12,374 nucleotides of DNA from Spirochaetota bacterium (GTDB taxonomy: Bacteria > Spirochaetota > Brevinematia > DTOW01). The notes under the pieces are model-generated. The model ran no database searches, was not told the origin of the DNA, and worked only from the letters and a program-made list of their open reading frames with translations. Numbering within the stretch: the stretch's first letter is position 1; each line of letters begins with the position of its first letter. Shown here piece after piece: positions 4,945 through 12,241 of the stretch. The stretch lies in contig JAPYWX010000037.1 in assembly GCA_028276145.1 (NCBI GenBank), positions 1 through 12,374 on the forward strand. The letters run 5' to 3'. The translations under genes and the position numbers were made by a program.

Positions 4945-7011
4945 ATGGCTGTTGACTTCCTTTTCGAAGTAGGAACAGAGGAAATACCACACCACTACCT
5001 AACCAAAGCCGAAGAAGATTTCAGAAATCTCTTTATAGAATTCTTCAAAAACAACAATCTTAGTTATGAAGGTATAACTTCATTTTCAACACCTAGGAGG
5101 CTAACAATACTAGTTAAAGCACTTGACGAAAAACAAAAGGACAGAAAAGTAACTAAGAAAGGTCCAGCAAAGGCATTAGCCTTTGATAGTAACGGCAATC
5201 CTACTAAAGCTTTAGAAGGATTTCTAAAGTCAGTAGGAGCATCACTAAACGATATAAAAATCATAAAAGAAGGTGAAAAAGAGTTTGTTTATTACGAAAG
5301 TATTGAAAAAGGAAGAAGCACAAAGGAAATACTAAAAGAAGGTATACCCATCATAATATCAAGCTTGAAATTCCCAAAAACCATGAGATGGGCAGACATC
5401 GGATATCCGTTCGTTAGGCCCATAAGGTGGATTGTATGTATCTTAGGTGAAGAAATACTTGACATAGAGATAGCTAAAGTAAAATCTTCCAACATTTCAA
5501 AAGGGCATAGATTCATTGGTGAAGATGTTGTAATATCAATTCCCAACGAATACGAAAGACTCTTAGAAGAAAGAGGTAAGGTAATACCCTCCCCTAAGAA
5601 AAGAAAGCAAATCATAGAGGAACAAGTAAAACTGATTTCCAAATCCTTAGGTGCTGAGCCTGTACTCACTGATTCACTTCTTGAGGAAGTCATTAACTTG
5701 ACAGAATACCCTCAATGCTGCGTTGGTAGCTTTAGCCCTGACTTTCTCTCTGTACCTCATGAGATTATAATCTCTGAAATGATCGACCATCAAAAATTCA
5801 TCCCACTAAAAAAAGACGGAAATCTGATTAACGAATTTATAATAGTTGCTAATACCACACCAAACGAGAAGATAATAAAAGGTAACCAAAAAGTTATTTC
5901 AGCAAGACTGAACGATGGCAAATTCTTGTTTGAAGAGGACTTGAAAAAATCAATTGACTATTTTGTTAACAAAACAAAGGAGCTTATTTTCTTCGCAGGT
6001 CTTGGCACAATGTTTGATAAAGTTAACAGAATGAAAGAATTAGCTAAGATTGTATGTGATAAACTCAAATTGGAAAAAGATAAAGAAAACATCATTAGAG
6101 CCTCATATTTATCAAAATTTGATTTGACAACTGGTGTTGTCTATGAGTTTCCTGAACTTCAGGGAATAATGGGGTATTACTACGCTAAGCACTTTGGAGA
6201 AAATGAAGAAGTTGCAAACTACATAAAAGAACACTATAAACCAGTTTCACAGGACGATGTATTACCTTCAACACTAGGAGCTTCCATAGTTTCAATTGTT
6301 GATAAACTTGATAATCTATTCGCTCTGTACTCAGCAGGTAAAAGAGTATCAGGTTCTAGTGACCCTTACGCTCTACGAAGGCAAGTTAACGGCATCGCCA
6401 GAATATCAATAAACTACTCCCTTGACCTAGATATTATGAAAATATTTGAATACTCCAAAGACATATACTCAAATCTTCTCCAAAAACCCTATGAAGAAGT
6501 TTACAACGATATAGAAAGTTTCGTTGTTGGCAGATTAAAAACTTATTTAAAAGACATGGGATTTGAAACGGATGAAGTAGAATCAACCATAAGGAAAACA
6601 GCAAATCCACTAGATGCCTACAGGAGAGTCAAATCTATAAACACCTTTAGGAAAAGAAACGAGTTTATTGATGTAGCAATACTCTTTAAGAGAATAAGGA
6701 ATATCTTGAATGATGCTAATTTCACATCTCCTACGGAGATGGATACTAAAATTATGTCCAGCGAAGAACTAAATTTGAAAAATCTCATAGACTCAAAGAA
6801 AAACTTAATACTCAACAAGATGGAAACAAAAGATTACGAAGGTGTACTAACTGAACTACTTTCATTCAAAGACCCTGTACATGCGTTTTTTGAAAAAGTT
6901 TTCGTAATGGAAAAAGACGAAAAAATCAGAAACAACAGACTGTCACTACTCTACGAACTTTATAAATTGTTTGACGAATTCGTAGACTTCAACACTTTAA
7001 ACTTTGAATAA
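4945..7011 (+). CDS. glyS: glycyl-tRNA synthetase beta subunit
   Basis: This 688-residue protein is the beta chain of the bacterial alpha2beta2 glycyl-tRNA synthetase. With the catalytic alpha chain (GlyQ) it charges tRNA-Gly in the cytoplasm; the beta chain supplies tRNA recognition. Length is normal for the family. Recognisable family blocks are LFEVGTEEIP near the N-terminus, STPRRLTILV, FPKTMRWAD at about 143, FVRPIRWIVCILG just after it, LTEYPQCCVG at about 251, and the HD-like core with STLGASIVSIVDKLDNLFALY, split here as STLGAS and DKLDNL, followed by SSDPYALRRQVNG at about 471. The C-terminal 130 residues match the DALR-like anticodon-binding region. The start is fixed by GGAGG 4 bp upstream. 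No glyQ lies in the window, so the two subunits are unlinked here or the partner is elsewhere. It converges with rtcB. Confidence 0.95.
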   Translation: MAVDFLFEVGTEEIPHHYLTKAEEDFRNLFIEFFKNNNLSYEGITSFSTPRRLTILVKALDEKQKDRKVTKKGPAKALAFDSNGNPTKALEGFLKSVGASLNDIKIIKEGEKEFVYYESIEKGRSTKEILKEGIPIIISSLKFPKTMRWADIGYPFVRPIRWIVCILGEEILDIEIAKVKSSNISKGHRFIGEDVVISIPNEYERLLEERGKVIPSPKKRKQIIEEQVKLISKSLGAEPVLTDSLLEEVINLTEYPQCCVGSFSPDFLSVPHEIIISEMIDHQKFIPLKKDGNLINEFIIVANTTPNEKIIKGNQKVISARLNDGKFLFEEDLKKSIDYFVNKTKELIFFAGLGTMFDKVNRMKELAKIVCDKLKLEKDKENIIRASYLSKFDLTTGVVYEFPELQGIMGYYYAKHFGENEEVANYIKEHYKPVSQDDVLPSTLGASIVSIVDKLDNLFALYSAGKRVSGSSDPYALRRQVNGIARISINYSLDLDIMKIFEYSKDIYSNLLQKPYEEVYNDIESFVVGRLKTYLKDMGFETDEVESTIRKTANPLDAYRRVKSINTFRKRNEFIDVAILFKRIRNILNDANFTSPTEMDTKIMSSEELNLKNLIDSKKNLILNKMETKDYEGVLTELLSFKDPVHAFFEKVFVMEKDEKIRNNRLSLLYELYKLFDEFVDFNTLNFE

Positions 7012-7026
7012 GAAATATATTTGCCA

Positions 7027-7059
7027 CAAGTGATAACTTGTTCAAGTGCTTATTAGCAC
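7027..7059. repeat. two adjacent hairpins after glyS
   Basis: CAAGT-gata-ACTTG (7027-7040) is followed by GTGCT-tatt-AGCAC (7046-7059). Both have 5-bp arms and 4-nt centres, with different arm sequences. A T6 run at 7073-7078 is too far for a classical terminator, although this stretch is the natural 3' end of the glyS transcript. Confidence 0.65.
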
Positions 7060-7087
7060 TCGATTATAAACATTTTTTAAATCTAAA

Positions 7088-7130
7088 AGATGCTAAGCAT
7101 CTCTATATCAATTAGGGGTGCTTTAAGCAC
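7088..7130. repeat. two hairpins between convergent glyS and rtcB
   Basis: AGATGC-taa-GCATCT (7088-7102) and GTGCT-tta-AGCAC (7118-7130). These belong to the same architecture as the arrays elsewhere, with a base change in both arms of the first. They lie midway between two convergent genes, so a role in 3' ends is plausible. Confidence 0.65.
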
Positions 7131-7135
7131 TTCTT

Positions 7136-7193
7136 GAGAGTGTAGAGAGACAGATTTTCTCGGAGATAGAGTCTCTTCGTGCTTAATAGGCAC
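7136..7193. repeat. inverted copy of the 'ctctccacg' module and paired arms near the rtcB 3' end
   Basis: GAGAGTGTAGAGA (7136-7148) is close to the reverse complement of the module at 4579-4591. AGAGAC (7146-7151) pairs with GTCTCT (7171-7176), and GTGC (7179-7182) with GCAC (7190-7193). On the minus strand these follow the rtcB stop and could fold at the end of its mRNA. No T-tract is seen. Confidence 0.5.
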
Positions 7194-7220
7194 TTTATTA
7201 ATAAATGAAGCTAGCAAAAA

Positions 7221-8651
7221 CTAACCTTTTATACTTATTATAGGTCTAAGCTTTGCGACTTTTGTTGATATTCCGGACTTAGCTATTGACTTAACAACTT
7301 CATCTATGTCCTTGTATGCCTGCGGTGCTTCTTCGGCTACTCCTTGCTTTGACGCTGACATAAGCTTTATTCCTTTCATCTCTAGTTGTTTAACAACTTT
7401 CTCGTAAGGGAAATTCTTTTTTGCCTGATTTCGTGATAACGTTCTTCCTGCACCGTGAATAGTCGAACCAAAGGTTTTTTCCATAGCTAAGTCAGTACCC
7501 GCAAGTATGTATGAAGCCGTACCCATAGAACCACCAACTATTACAGGCTGACCAACCTCTAAGTACTTTTTAGGTATTCCTTCCTTACCTGGACCAAATC
7601 CTCTAGTACTTCCCTTTCTATGAACAAAAACCTTTCTTTTTTTGCCATTAACTACATGTACCTCTTCTTTCACCGTGTTATGAGCAACATCATAGAGTAA
7701 TGATACCTCAACATTTCTAAAAATCTTCTTAACTGTTTCCCTTACTAAGTGCGTTATCACCTGTCTATTTGCAAACGCGTAGTTTATAGCACATCTAACT
7801 GCTCCAAGGTACATCTCCCCTTCTTTTGACTTTATCGGAGCACAGAGTAATTCTTTTTCCTTTATCGGTATCTTATACTTCTCAACTGCCGTTCTAAAAA
7901 TCTTCAAAAAATCGGTATTTATCTGATGCCCGAAACCTCTAGAACCGCAGTGAATTGTAATCACTAGTTGCCCTTCAAATAATCCATAAACTTGAGCTAT
8001 ATCACCATTATATATTTCCTCAACAACTTGTACTTCCAAATAGTGATTACCTGAACCTAGAGTACCTATTTGGCCTTCTTCTCTTTCTATTGCTTCCTCG
8101 CTAACATAGTCAGGCACAGCACCCCCTACTCTACCCCTTTCTTCAGTAAATTCTATATCCTCCTCAGTTGCAAACCCATTTTCAAGGCACCATCTAGCCC
8201 CTTCTAACATCACCTTGTTGAGTTCTTTTCTCGAAAGCTTTATTTTCCCCTCCTTCCCCAGTCCAGCCGGTATATTCTCAAAAAGCCTTTGAGCCAACTT
8301 TTCTATATCCTTCTCAGATAATTTATGGTAAACAAGATTTGTTCTCAGAGTTCTCACACCACAGTTAATATCAAATCCCACTCCTCCAACAGTCACAACC
8401 CCTTCATCCTCATCAAAAGCAGCAACCGAACCTATAGGGAAACCATACCCCCAATGAGCATCAGGCAAAACTACCACATCTCCAACAACACCTGGCAAAT
8501 GTGAAACATTCACTGCCTGGTCAAGTACAGCTTGGTCCATACTTTCTAGTATTTCTTTGCTACAGAAAAACCTTATGTCTGAATTCATTGAACCTCTCTT
8601 AGAATACACCCACTCAAAATCACTTACCTTCTCCAATTCCCTTATTGTCAT
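7221..8651 (-). CDS. rtcB: RtcB RNA-splicing/repair ligase
   Basis: RtcB joins RNA ends carrying 2',3'-cyclic phosphate or 3'-phosphate to 5'-OH ends, using GTP and Mn2+. Starting at the ATG at 8651 the protein has 476 residues. Metal and catalytic positions match the archaeal enzyme: Cys97 in DINCGVR, Asn202-His203 in GSGNHYLEV, His234 in HCGSRGFGHQ, His324 in DVAHN, and His399 in HGAGR, the residue that takes GMP. The C-terminus RPIISIKG is typical. The frame stays open 31 codons further upstream, but that stretch is hydrophobic, unlike RtcB, and contains the promoter. TTTACG-N18-TATATT ends 6 bp before the chosen ATG and no Shine-Dalgarno exists, so translation is probably leaderless. No archease gene is adjacent. 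It is divergent from nusB. All catalytic residues are present, so it should be active. Confidence 0.95.
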   Translation of the reverse strand: MTIRELEKVSDFEWVYSKRGSMNSDIRFFCSKEILESMDQAVLDQAVNVSHLPGVVGDVVVLPDAHWGYGFPIGSVAAFDEDEGVVTVGGVGFDINCGVRTLRTNLVYHKLSEKDIEKLAQRLFENIPAGLGKEGKIKLSRKELNKVMLEGARWCLENGFATEEDIEFTEERGRVGGAVPDYVSEEAIEREEGQIGTLGSGNHYLEVQVVEEIYNGDIAQVYGLFEGQLVITIHCGSRGFGHQINTDFLKIFRTAVEKYKIPIKEKELLCAPIKSKEGEMYLGAVRCAINYAFANRQVITHLVRETVKKIFRNVEVSLLYDVAHNTVKEEVHVVNGKKRKVFVHRKGSTRGFGPGKEGIPKKYLEVGQPVIVGGSMGTASYILAGTDLAMEKTFGSTIHGAGRTLSRNQAKKNFPYEKVVKQLEMKGIKLMSASKQGVAEEAPQAYKDIDEVVKSIAKSGISTKVAKLRPIISIKG

Positions 8652-8657
8652 AATAAA

Positions 8658-8687
8658 AATATAAAAAACTAAACAACTATCCGTAAA
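8658..8687 (-). promoter_or_regulatory. rtcB promoter predicting a leaderless mRNA
   Basis: On the minus strand TTTACG (8687-8682), 18 bp, then TATATT (8663-8658). The ATG is 6 bp beyond the -10, so the +1 position coincides with the start codon. This also decides the RtcB start against longer in-frame alternatives. Confidence 0.5.
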
Positions 8688-8696
8688 CATACTTAC

Positions 8697-8717
8697 ATGA
8701 GTAAGCCTCAGGCTCAT
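8697..8717. promoter_or_regulatory. imperfect inverted repeat between rtcB and nusB
   Basis: ATGAG (8697-8701) and CTCAT (8713-8717) are inverted, and AGCCT-c-AGGCT (8704-8714) forms a second dyad shifted by 2 bp. It lies in the divergent promoter region and could be an operator shared by both genes, but nothing confirms this. Confidence 0.3.
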
Positions 8718-8778
8718 ATTTGCTAAATTTTTTATAAATCTCACAAGATAGGTAGGAAATCATTAATAATTTTTGCAT

Positions 8779-9234
8779 ATGAGAGACAAATTGTTAATCA
8801 AATACGACAAGACAATAGCTAGAGAAATAGCACTCCAAGGAATATATCAACTACTTCAAGGTCAACCCCTAGAAGAAATACTCAAACTTGAATGGACAGA
8901 TGACGAAGAAATATTTGAAGACGGACTTAAGTACAGAAACAAAGAGTTTATAAAATCCTTCGCAAAAAAATTACTAGAAAAAGCAGGGCAAAACCTAGAA
9001 GAAATAAATGAAATAATTGACAAACATTTCACCAAAAACCCCGAAACAATCTCAACAATAGACAAAGCACTAATAATTCTAGGAATCACATCCCTAAAAT
9101 ACTTCAAAGACATCCCCCCAGCAGTATCAATAGACGAAACCGTAACACTAGCAAAATCCTTCGGCTCAACAAATTACATGTACAAAGTAGTTAACAAAAT
9201 ACTAGATTCAATAAACAAAAACCAAAATATTTAG
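8779..9234 (+). CDS. nusB: transcription antitermination factor NusB
   Basis: NusB binds boxA RNA together with NusE (S10) and helps RNA polymerase transcribe rRNA operons without early termination. With the ATG at 8779 the protein has 151 residues, normal for the all-helical family. The N-terminal RNA-binding helix reads A-R-E-I-A-L-Q-G-I-Y-Q (14-24). The C-terminal block is typical: IDKALIILGI (94-103), DIPPAVSIDETVTLAKSFGS (111-130) and VVNKILDSI (137-145). A TTG two codons earlier (8773) is an alternative start, but family members begin near the chosen Met. There is no Shine-Dalgarno. An AATAAT box ends 8 bp before the ATG without a clear -35, so a leaderless start is possible but weaker than for its neighbours. 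It is the only gene in its likely transcript, followed by a 230-bp gap. Confidence 0.9.
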   Translation: MRDKLLIKYDKTIAREIALQGIYQLLQGQPLEEILKLEWTDDEEIFEDGLKYRNKEFIKSFAKKLLEKAGQNLEEINEIIDKHFTKNPETISTIDKALIILGITSLKYFKDIPPAVSIDETVTLAKSFGSTNYMYKVVNKILDSINKNQNI

Positions 9235-9464
9235 AACTTTTAATTCAAAAATTCCCTTTCTGAAATACTGCAAAGCTTTCTTATGAAAAGAATTTTTCAT
9301 TTAGATGCAATTTAATGTCTAAAACAAAGATTTTCATGAAACCACTATAAAAAATAACTTTTTCAAAAATTTAACGAGTTTTGCTATTGAAAAGAAATCG
9401 TTTTGTCATTTATAAATATTTTTACCTTCTTAGTTAAGATAGCTCACCACAGTTTGAGGAAATT
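9235..9464. other. AT-rich spacer before dnaA, candidate origin or control region
   Basis: This 230-bp gene-free stretch is very AT-rich. It has an inverted repeat ATGAAAA-gaat-TTTTCAT (9283-9300) and a perfect palindrome TTTCATGAAA (9332-9341) sharing the same half-site TTTTCAT. No canonical DnaA box (TTATCCACA) is seen by eye. None of the GTGCT-type repeats occur here. An origin next to dnaA is common in bacteria, but the evidence here is only position, composition and the repeated half-sites. Confidence 0.4.
9387..9416 (+). promoter_or_regulatory. sigma-70 promoter of dnaA-tgt
   Basis: TTGAAA (9387-9392), 18 bp, then TATAAA (9411-9416). Transcription would begin near 9423, giving a leader of about 40 nt that contains GAGGA (9456-9460), 4 bp before the dnaA ATG. 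Confidence 0.5.
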
Positions 9465-10904
9465 ATGAATAGTCTTTTGGGGATATGGGAGGAGTTTGTC
9501 AACATAGCCACATTAGGAAACAGTCTTGATAAAGCCATTCTAAGCAAAGTCAAGCTAGACTTTACAAGCAACGAGGTAAGAATTTTGGTAAATGACGAAT
9601 TTACGAAAACGTGGATAGAAAACAACTACTTAGACAGAATAAAATCTCTTTACGAACACTATGACATGAAAGTTGTTATAGTCCTAAGCAAAAGCGATTC
9701 TGAAAAGCAACCAGAAGAAAAGGAAGCAAAAATTCAGAAGAAGTCCACCAAGAACGAAACCAAAAAAACAACATCCATACTTGAAGCGGAACCCGAAATA
9801 AAAGTATCTGATAGCGAAAATAAAAATTACGGAAATCTAAATTCCAAGTACACATTCAGTAACTTTGTTGTTGGTCCTAGTAATGAATTTGCCTATCATG
9901 CGGCTCTCAATGTAGCTAGAATACCCGGAGGGATGTACAATCCTCTCTTCATATATGGTGGTGTTGGTTTAGGTAAAACCCATCTACTACAGGCAATAGC
10001 TCATGAAGTAATATCAAAAAACAAACTCAAAAAGGTCATGTATGTAACAAGTGAGCAGTTCATAAACGATTTCTTCAAGGCAATGAACGAAAAGAATCTT
10101 CACTCATTCAGGTTGAAGTACAGAGAGGCAGACGTACTCCTTATAGACGATGTGCAATTCTTCAAATCATCAATGAAGCAGGTGATGGAAGAGTTATTCC
10201 ACACATTCAATAAGCTTTTCCATGACAGAAAGCAAATGGTCTTCTCCAGCGATAGAGCACCAAAGGAATTAGAAGAGTTCAGTGACAGAATGAAAAGTAG
10301 ATTTGAAAGTGGCTTAATCGTGTACATAGACAAACCAGACTTAGAAACAAGGCTTAAGATAGTAGAGGCAAAATTTAGAAGTGAAGGAATAGATGCTCCC
10401 GAAGATGTAATAAACTTCATAGCAAACAATATAACAGATAATGTAAGAAGCTTAGAATCAGCTGTTCTAAAAGTAATAGCCTACACCTCATTCTCCAAAA
10501 AGCCGATAGAACTAAAAACAGTAAAAGACATTTTATCAGAAAATTCAGGTACAAAGAGCAACGGAAAGCAGGAAGAGCAAAACCCCGAAAGCCAAATAAT
10601 AATAACCTACACAATTGATGAAATCATAGAAGCAGTAACCTCTTACTACGAAATATCAAAAGAAGACATATTCAATGGTTCAAAGCAAGATGGCTTAATA
10701 ATGGCAAGAAATCTAATCATCTACATAGCGAAAAGAATAACAAACATGTCATTTTCACAAATAGGGGAAGTTTTAAACAGAACACACTCAACAATTTTGA
10801 GAGCGTACGAAAAAACAGAATCCTTACTCAGAAAGGACTTACTCCTGAGAGAACAACTCAAAGAGATACTGACATTGTTAAAAAGCAAAAAGAATGTAGC
10901 ATAA
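9465..10904 (+). CDS. dnaA: chromosomal replication initiator DnaA with divergent DNA-binding domain
   Basis: DnaA binds origin boxes as an ATP-bound oligomer and opens DNA for replication. At 479 residues it has all four domains: domain I (about 1-75), a charged linker (76-125), an AAA+ core (about 126-355) and domain IV (about 380-479). The core is intact: Walker A GGVGLGKT (165-172), Walker B LLIDDVQ (225-231), sensor 1 SSDR (261-264), the arginine-finger block KSRF (277-280, R279) and sensor 2 NVRSLE (326-331). Domain IV is odd. The basic loop after Ser-Lys, normally rich in Arg, reads QDGLI (407-411), about two residues are missing after Ala-Arg, and the GGRDHTTV signature reads NRTHSTI (438-444). 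Box recognition may therefore differ. GAGGA supports the start. tgt follows after one base, so the two are cotranscribed. Confidence 0.95.
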   Translation: MNSLLGIWEEFVNIATLGNSLDKAILSKVKLDFTSNEVRILVNDEFTKTWIENNYLDRIKSLYEHYDMKVVIVLSKSDSEKQPEEKEAKIQKKSTKNETKKTTSILEAEPEIKVSDSENKNYGNLNSKYTFSNFVVGPSNEFAYHAALNVARIPGGMYNPLFIYGGVGLGKTHLLQAIAHEVISKNKLKKVMYVTSEQFINDFFKAMNEKNLHSFRLKYREADVLLIDDVQFFKSSMKQVMEELFHTFNKLFHDRKQMVFSSDRAPKELEEFSDRMKSRFESGLIVYIDKPDLETRLKIVEAKFRSEGIDAPEDVINFIANNITDNVRSLESAVLKVIAYTSFSKKPIELKTVKDILSENSGTKSNGKQEEQNPESQIIITYTIDEIIEAVTSYYEISKEDIFNGSKQDGLIMARNLIIYIAKRITNMSFSQIGEVLNRTHSTILRAYEKTESLLRKDLLLREQLKEILTLLKSKKNVA

Positions 10905-10905
10905 A

Positions 10906-12093
10906 ATGAAATTCTCAATAATTAAAGAATCAAAAACCTCAGCTTCTAGGGTCTGCAAGATTGACATAGGCGGAATAGAAGTAGAGACACCTGTTTTCAT
11001 GCCTGTTGGTACCCAAGCAACTGTGAAGTCTTTAGACTCAGACGAAGTAAAAGAGTTAAGCAACAATATAATACTTTCAAACACTTATCATCTCTACCTA
11101 AGACCAGGAATTGAGGTAATAGAAGAAGCCGGAGGATTACATTCATTCATGAACTGGGATAGATTAATACTAACGGACAGCGGAGGCTTTCAAGTATTCA
11201 GCCTAAAAGATTTAGTAAAGGTAGATGATGAAGGAGTACAGTTTAAATCACACATTGATGGCTCTTCTCACTTTTTCTCACCTGAAAAAGTTGTAGAACT
11301 ACAATTAAGAATGGGATCAAATATAATAATGCCGCTTGACGAACCAGTAAGCCCAGAGGCAAATCCAGAACAAACCAAAATAGCACTTCAAAGAACTCAC
11401 AAATGGGCTAAGAAATCATTAGAAACATTCAAGAAACTTAAAGGCAACATCCCTAGAAAAGAAGTAAAAAGCTTCAACAACAAAGACACAATTGAAAGAA
11501 TAAGAAATGAAAATTATCACTTTGGAATAGTACAAGGTGGATTCTCCAAGGAACTTAGAAAAGAAAGCGTTGAATTCATATGTTCTCTAGACTTTGATGG
11601 CTTTGCAATAGGTGGGCTAAGCGTAGGTGAAGAGAAAGAAAAAACTTATGAGATACTTAACTACACTGCTTCGCTCATGCCAAAGGAAAAACCAAGGTAC
11701 TTGATGGGAGTAGGCACCCCCGAGGACATAATAATAGCAGTAGAAAATGGTATAGACATGTTTGACTGTGTCTTTCCAACAAGAGCAGGTAGAAGAGGCT
11801 TATTTTTCACATCCATTGGCAGGATAAACATAAGGAACAAAAAGTATGAAAAAGACTTCTCAAAACCTGACCCTAATTGCGACTGCTACACATGTAGAAA
11901 CTACTCCAGAGCTTACATAAGACACCTCGTAAAAGCAGAAGAAATTCTAGCTTACAGATTAGTAACAATTCACAACCTCTACTTCTTCAAAAAATTAATG
12001 GAACAAATAAGAGAAAGCATCAAAAACGATTCATTCCATGACCTCAAAAAATCAATACTGGAGACATTCAACAAAAATAAAGAGGGTGATTAA
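10906..12093 (+). CDS. tgt: queuine/preQ1 tRNA-guanine transglycosylase
   Basis: Tgt exchanges guanine at wobble position 34 of tRNA-Asp, -Asn, -His and -Tyr for preQ1, the committed step of queuosine modification. The 395-residue TIM-barrel protein keeps the key features: SNTYHLYLRPG (58-68), the catalytic Asp91 in DSGGFQ, HFGIVQGG (205-212), GGLSVGE (236-242), the nucleophile Asp287 in MFDCVFPTRAGRRG, and the zinc site Cys325-x-Cys327-x2-Cys330 with His356. The usual DECTP segment reads LDEPVSP (144-150). It is about 20 residues longer than Escherichia coli Tgt, mainly around 178-203. The ATG comes one base after the dnaA stop without a clear Shine-Dalgarno, implying translational coupling. 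Its stop codon lies in the loop of the first palindromic unit downstream. Function is confident. Confidence 0.95.
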   Translation: MKFSIIKESKTSASRVCKIDIGGIEVETPVFMPVGTQATVKSLDSDEVKELSNNIILSNTYHLYLRPGIEVIEEAGGLHSFMNWDRLILTDSGGFQVFSLKDLVKVDDEGVQFKSHIDGSSHFFSPEKVVELQLRMGSNIIMPLDEPVSPEANPEQTKIALQRTHKWAKKSLETFKKLKGNIPRKEVKSFNNKDTIERIRNENYHFGIVQGGFSKELRKESVEFICSLDFDGFAIGGLSVGEEKEKTYEILNYTASLMPKEKPRYLMGVGTPEDIIIAVENGIDMFDCVFPTRAGRRGLFFTSIGRINIRNKKYEKDFSKPDPNCDCYTCRNYSRAYIRHLVKAEEILAYRLVTIHNLYFFKKLMEQIRESIKNDSFHDLKKSILETFNKNKEGD

Positions 12094-12162
12094 TATCACT
12101 TCTGATTAATATCACATTTGATCAATATCACCTGTGTTTAAAACACACTGTACTAAAAGCAC
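12086..12162. repeat. five-unit 16-bp-period palindrome array with changing arms, starting inside tgt
   Basis: Units start at about 12086, 12102, 12118, 12134 and 12150, a 16-bp period. Arms are GTGAT/ATCAC, then TGAT/ATCA twice (the outer pair is lost), GTGTT/AACAC and GTACT/AGCAC (one mismatch). Centres are TAAT, TAAT, CAAT, TAA and AAA. The layout matches the GTGCT arrays, but the arm sequence differs while pairing is mostly kept. The tgt stop TAA (12091-12093) is in the first loop. Confidence 0.8.
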
Positions 12163-12180
12163 ACACTTCTAAGAGTAAAG

Positions 12181-12196
12181 AGAGGCACTAGCCTCC
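12181..12196 (+). terminator. short hairpin after tgt, possible terminator
   Basis: GAGGC (12182-12186), ACTA, GCCTC (12191-12195) resemble the stem sequences at 1286-1303 and 4414-4430. No T-tract follows immediately (CCTCCTAAATTG), so termination is uncertain. Confidence 0.35.
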
Positions 12197-12204
12197 CTCC
12201 TAAA

Positions 12205-12233
12205 TTGACTTTTTAGAAAAAGCAAATTATAAT
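12205..12233 (+). promoter_or_regulatory. strong sigma-70 promoter predicting a leaderless mRNA
   Basis: TTGACT (12205-12210), 17 bp, then TATAAT (12228-12233): the best consensus promoter in the window. The ATG at 12242 is only 8 bp after the -10, so the leader would be 0-3 nt and no Shine-Dalgarno fits. Confidence 0.7.
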
Positions 12234-12241
12234 AAAAGAAC

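Noticed and set aside
7046..7078. Classical Rho-independent terminator of glyS
   Set aside because: The T6 run begins about 13 bases after the hairpin, too far to work in the usual way, and the stem is only 5-6 bp.
8652..8744. 31-codon N-terminal extension of RtcB
   Set aside because: The extension is hydrophobic and atypical for RtcB, lacks a Shine-Dalgarno and overlaps a promoter whose start point falls on the shorter ATG.
8773..8778. TTG start two codons upstream for NusB
   Set aside because: No ribosome binding site supports it, and the ATG at 8779 gives a normal NusB N-terminus.
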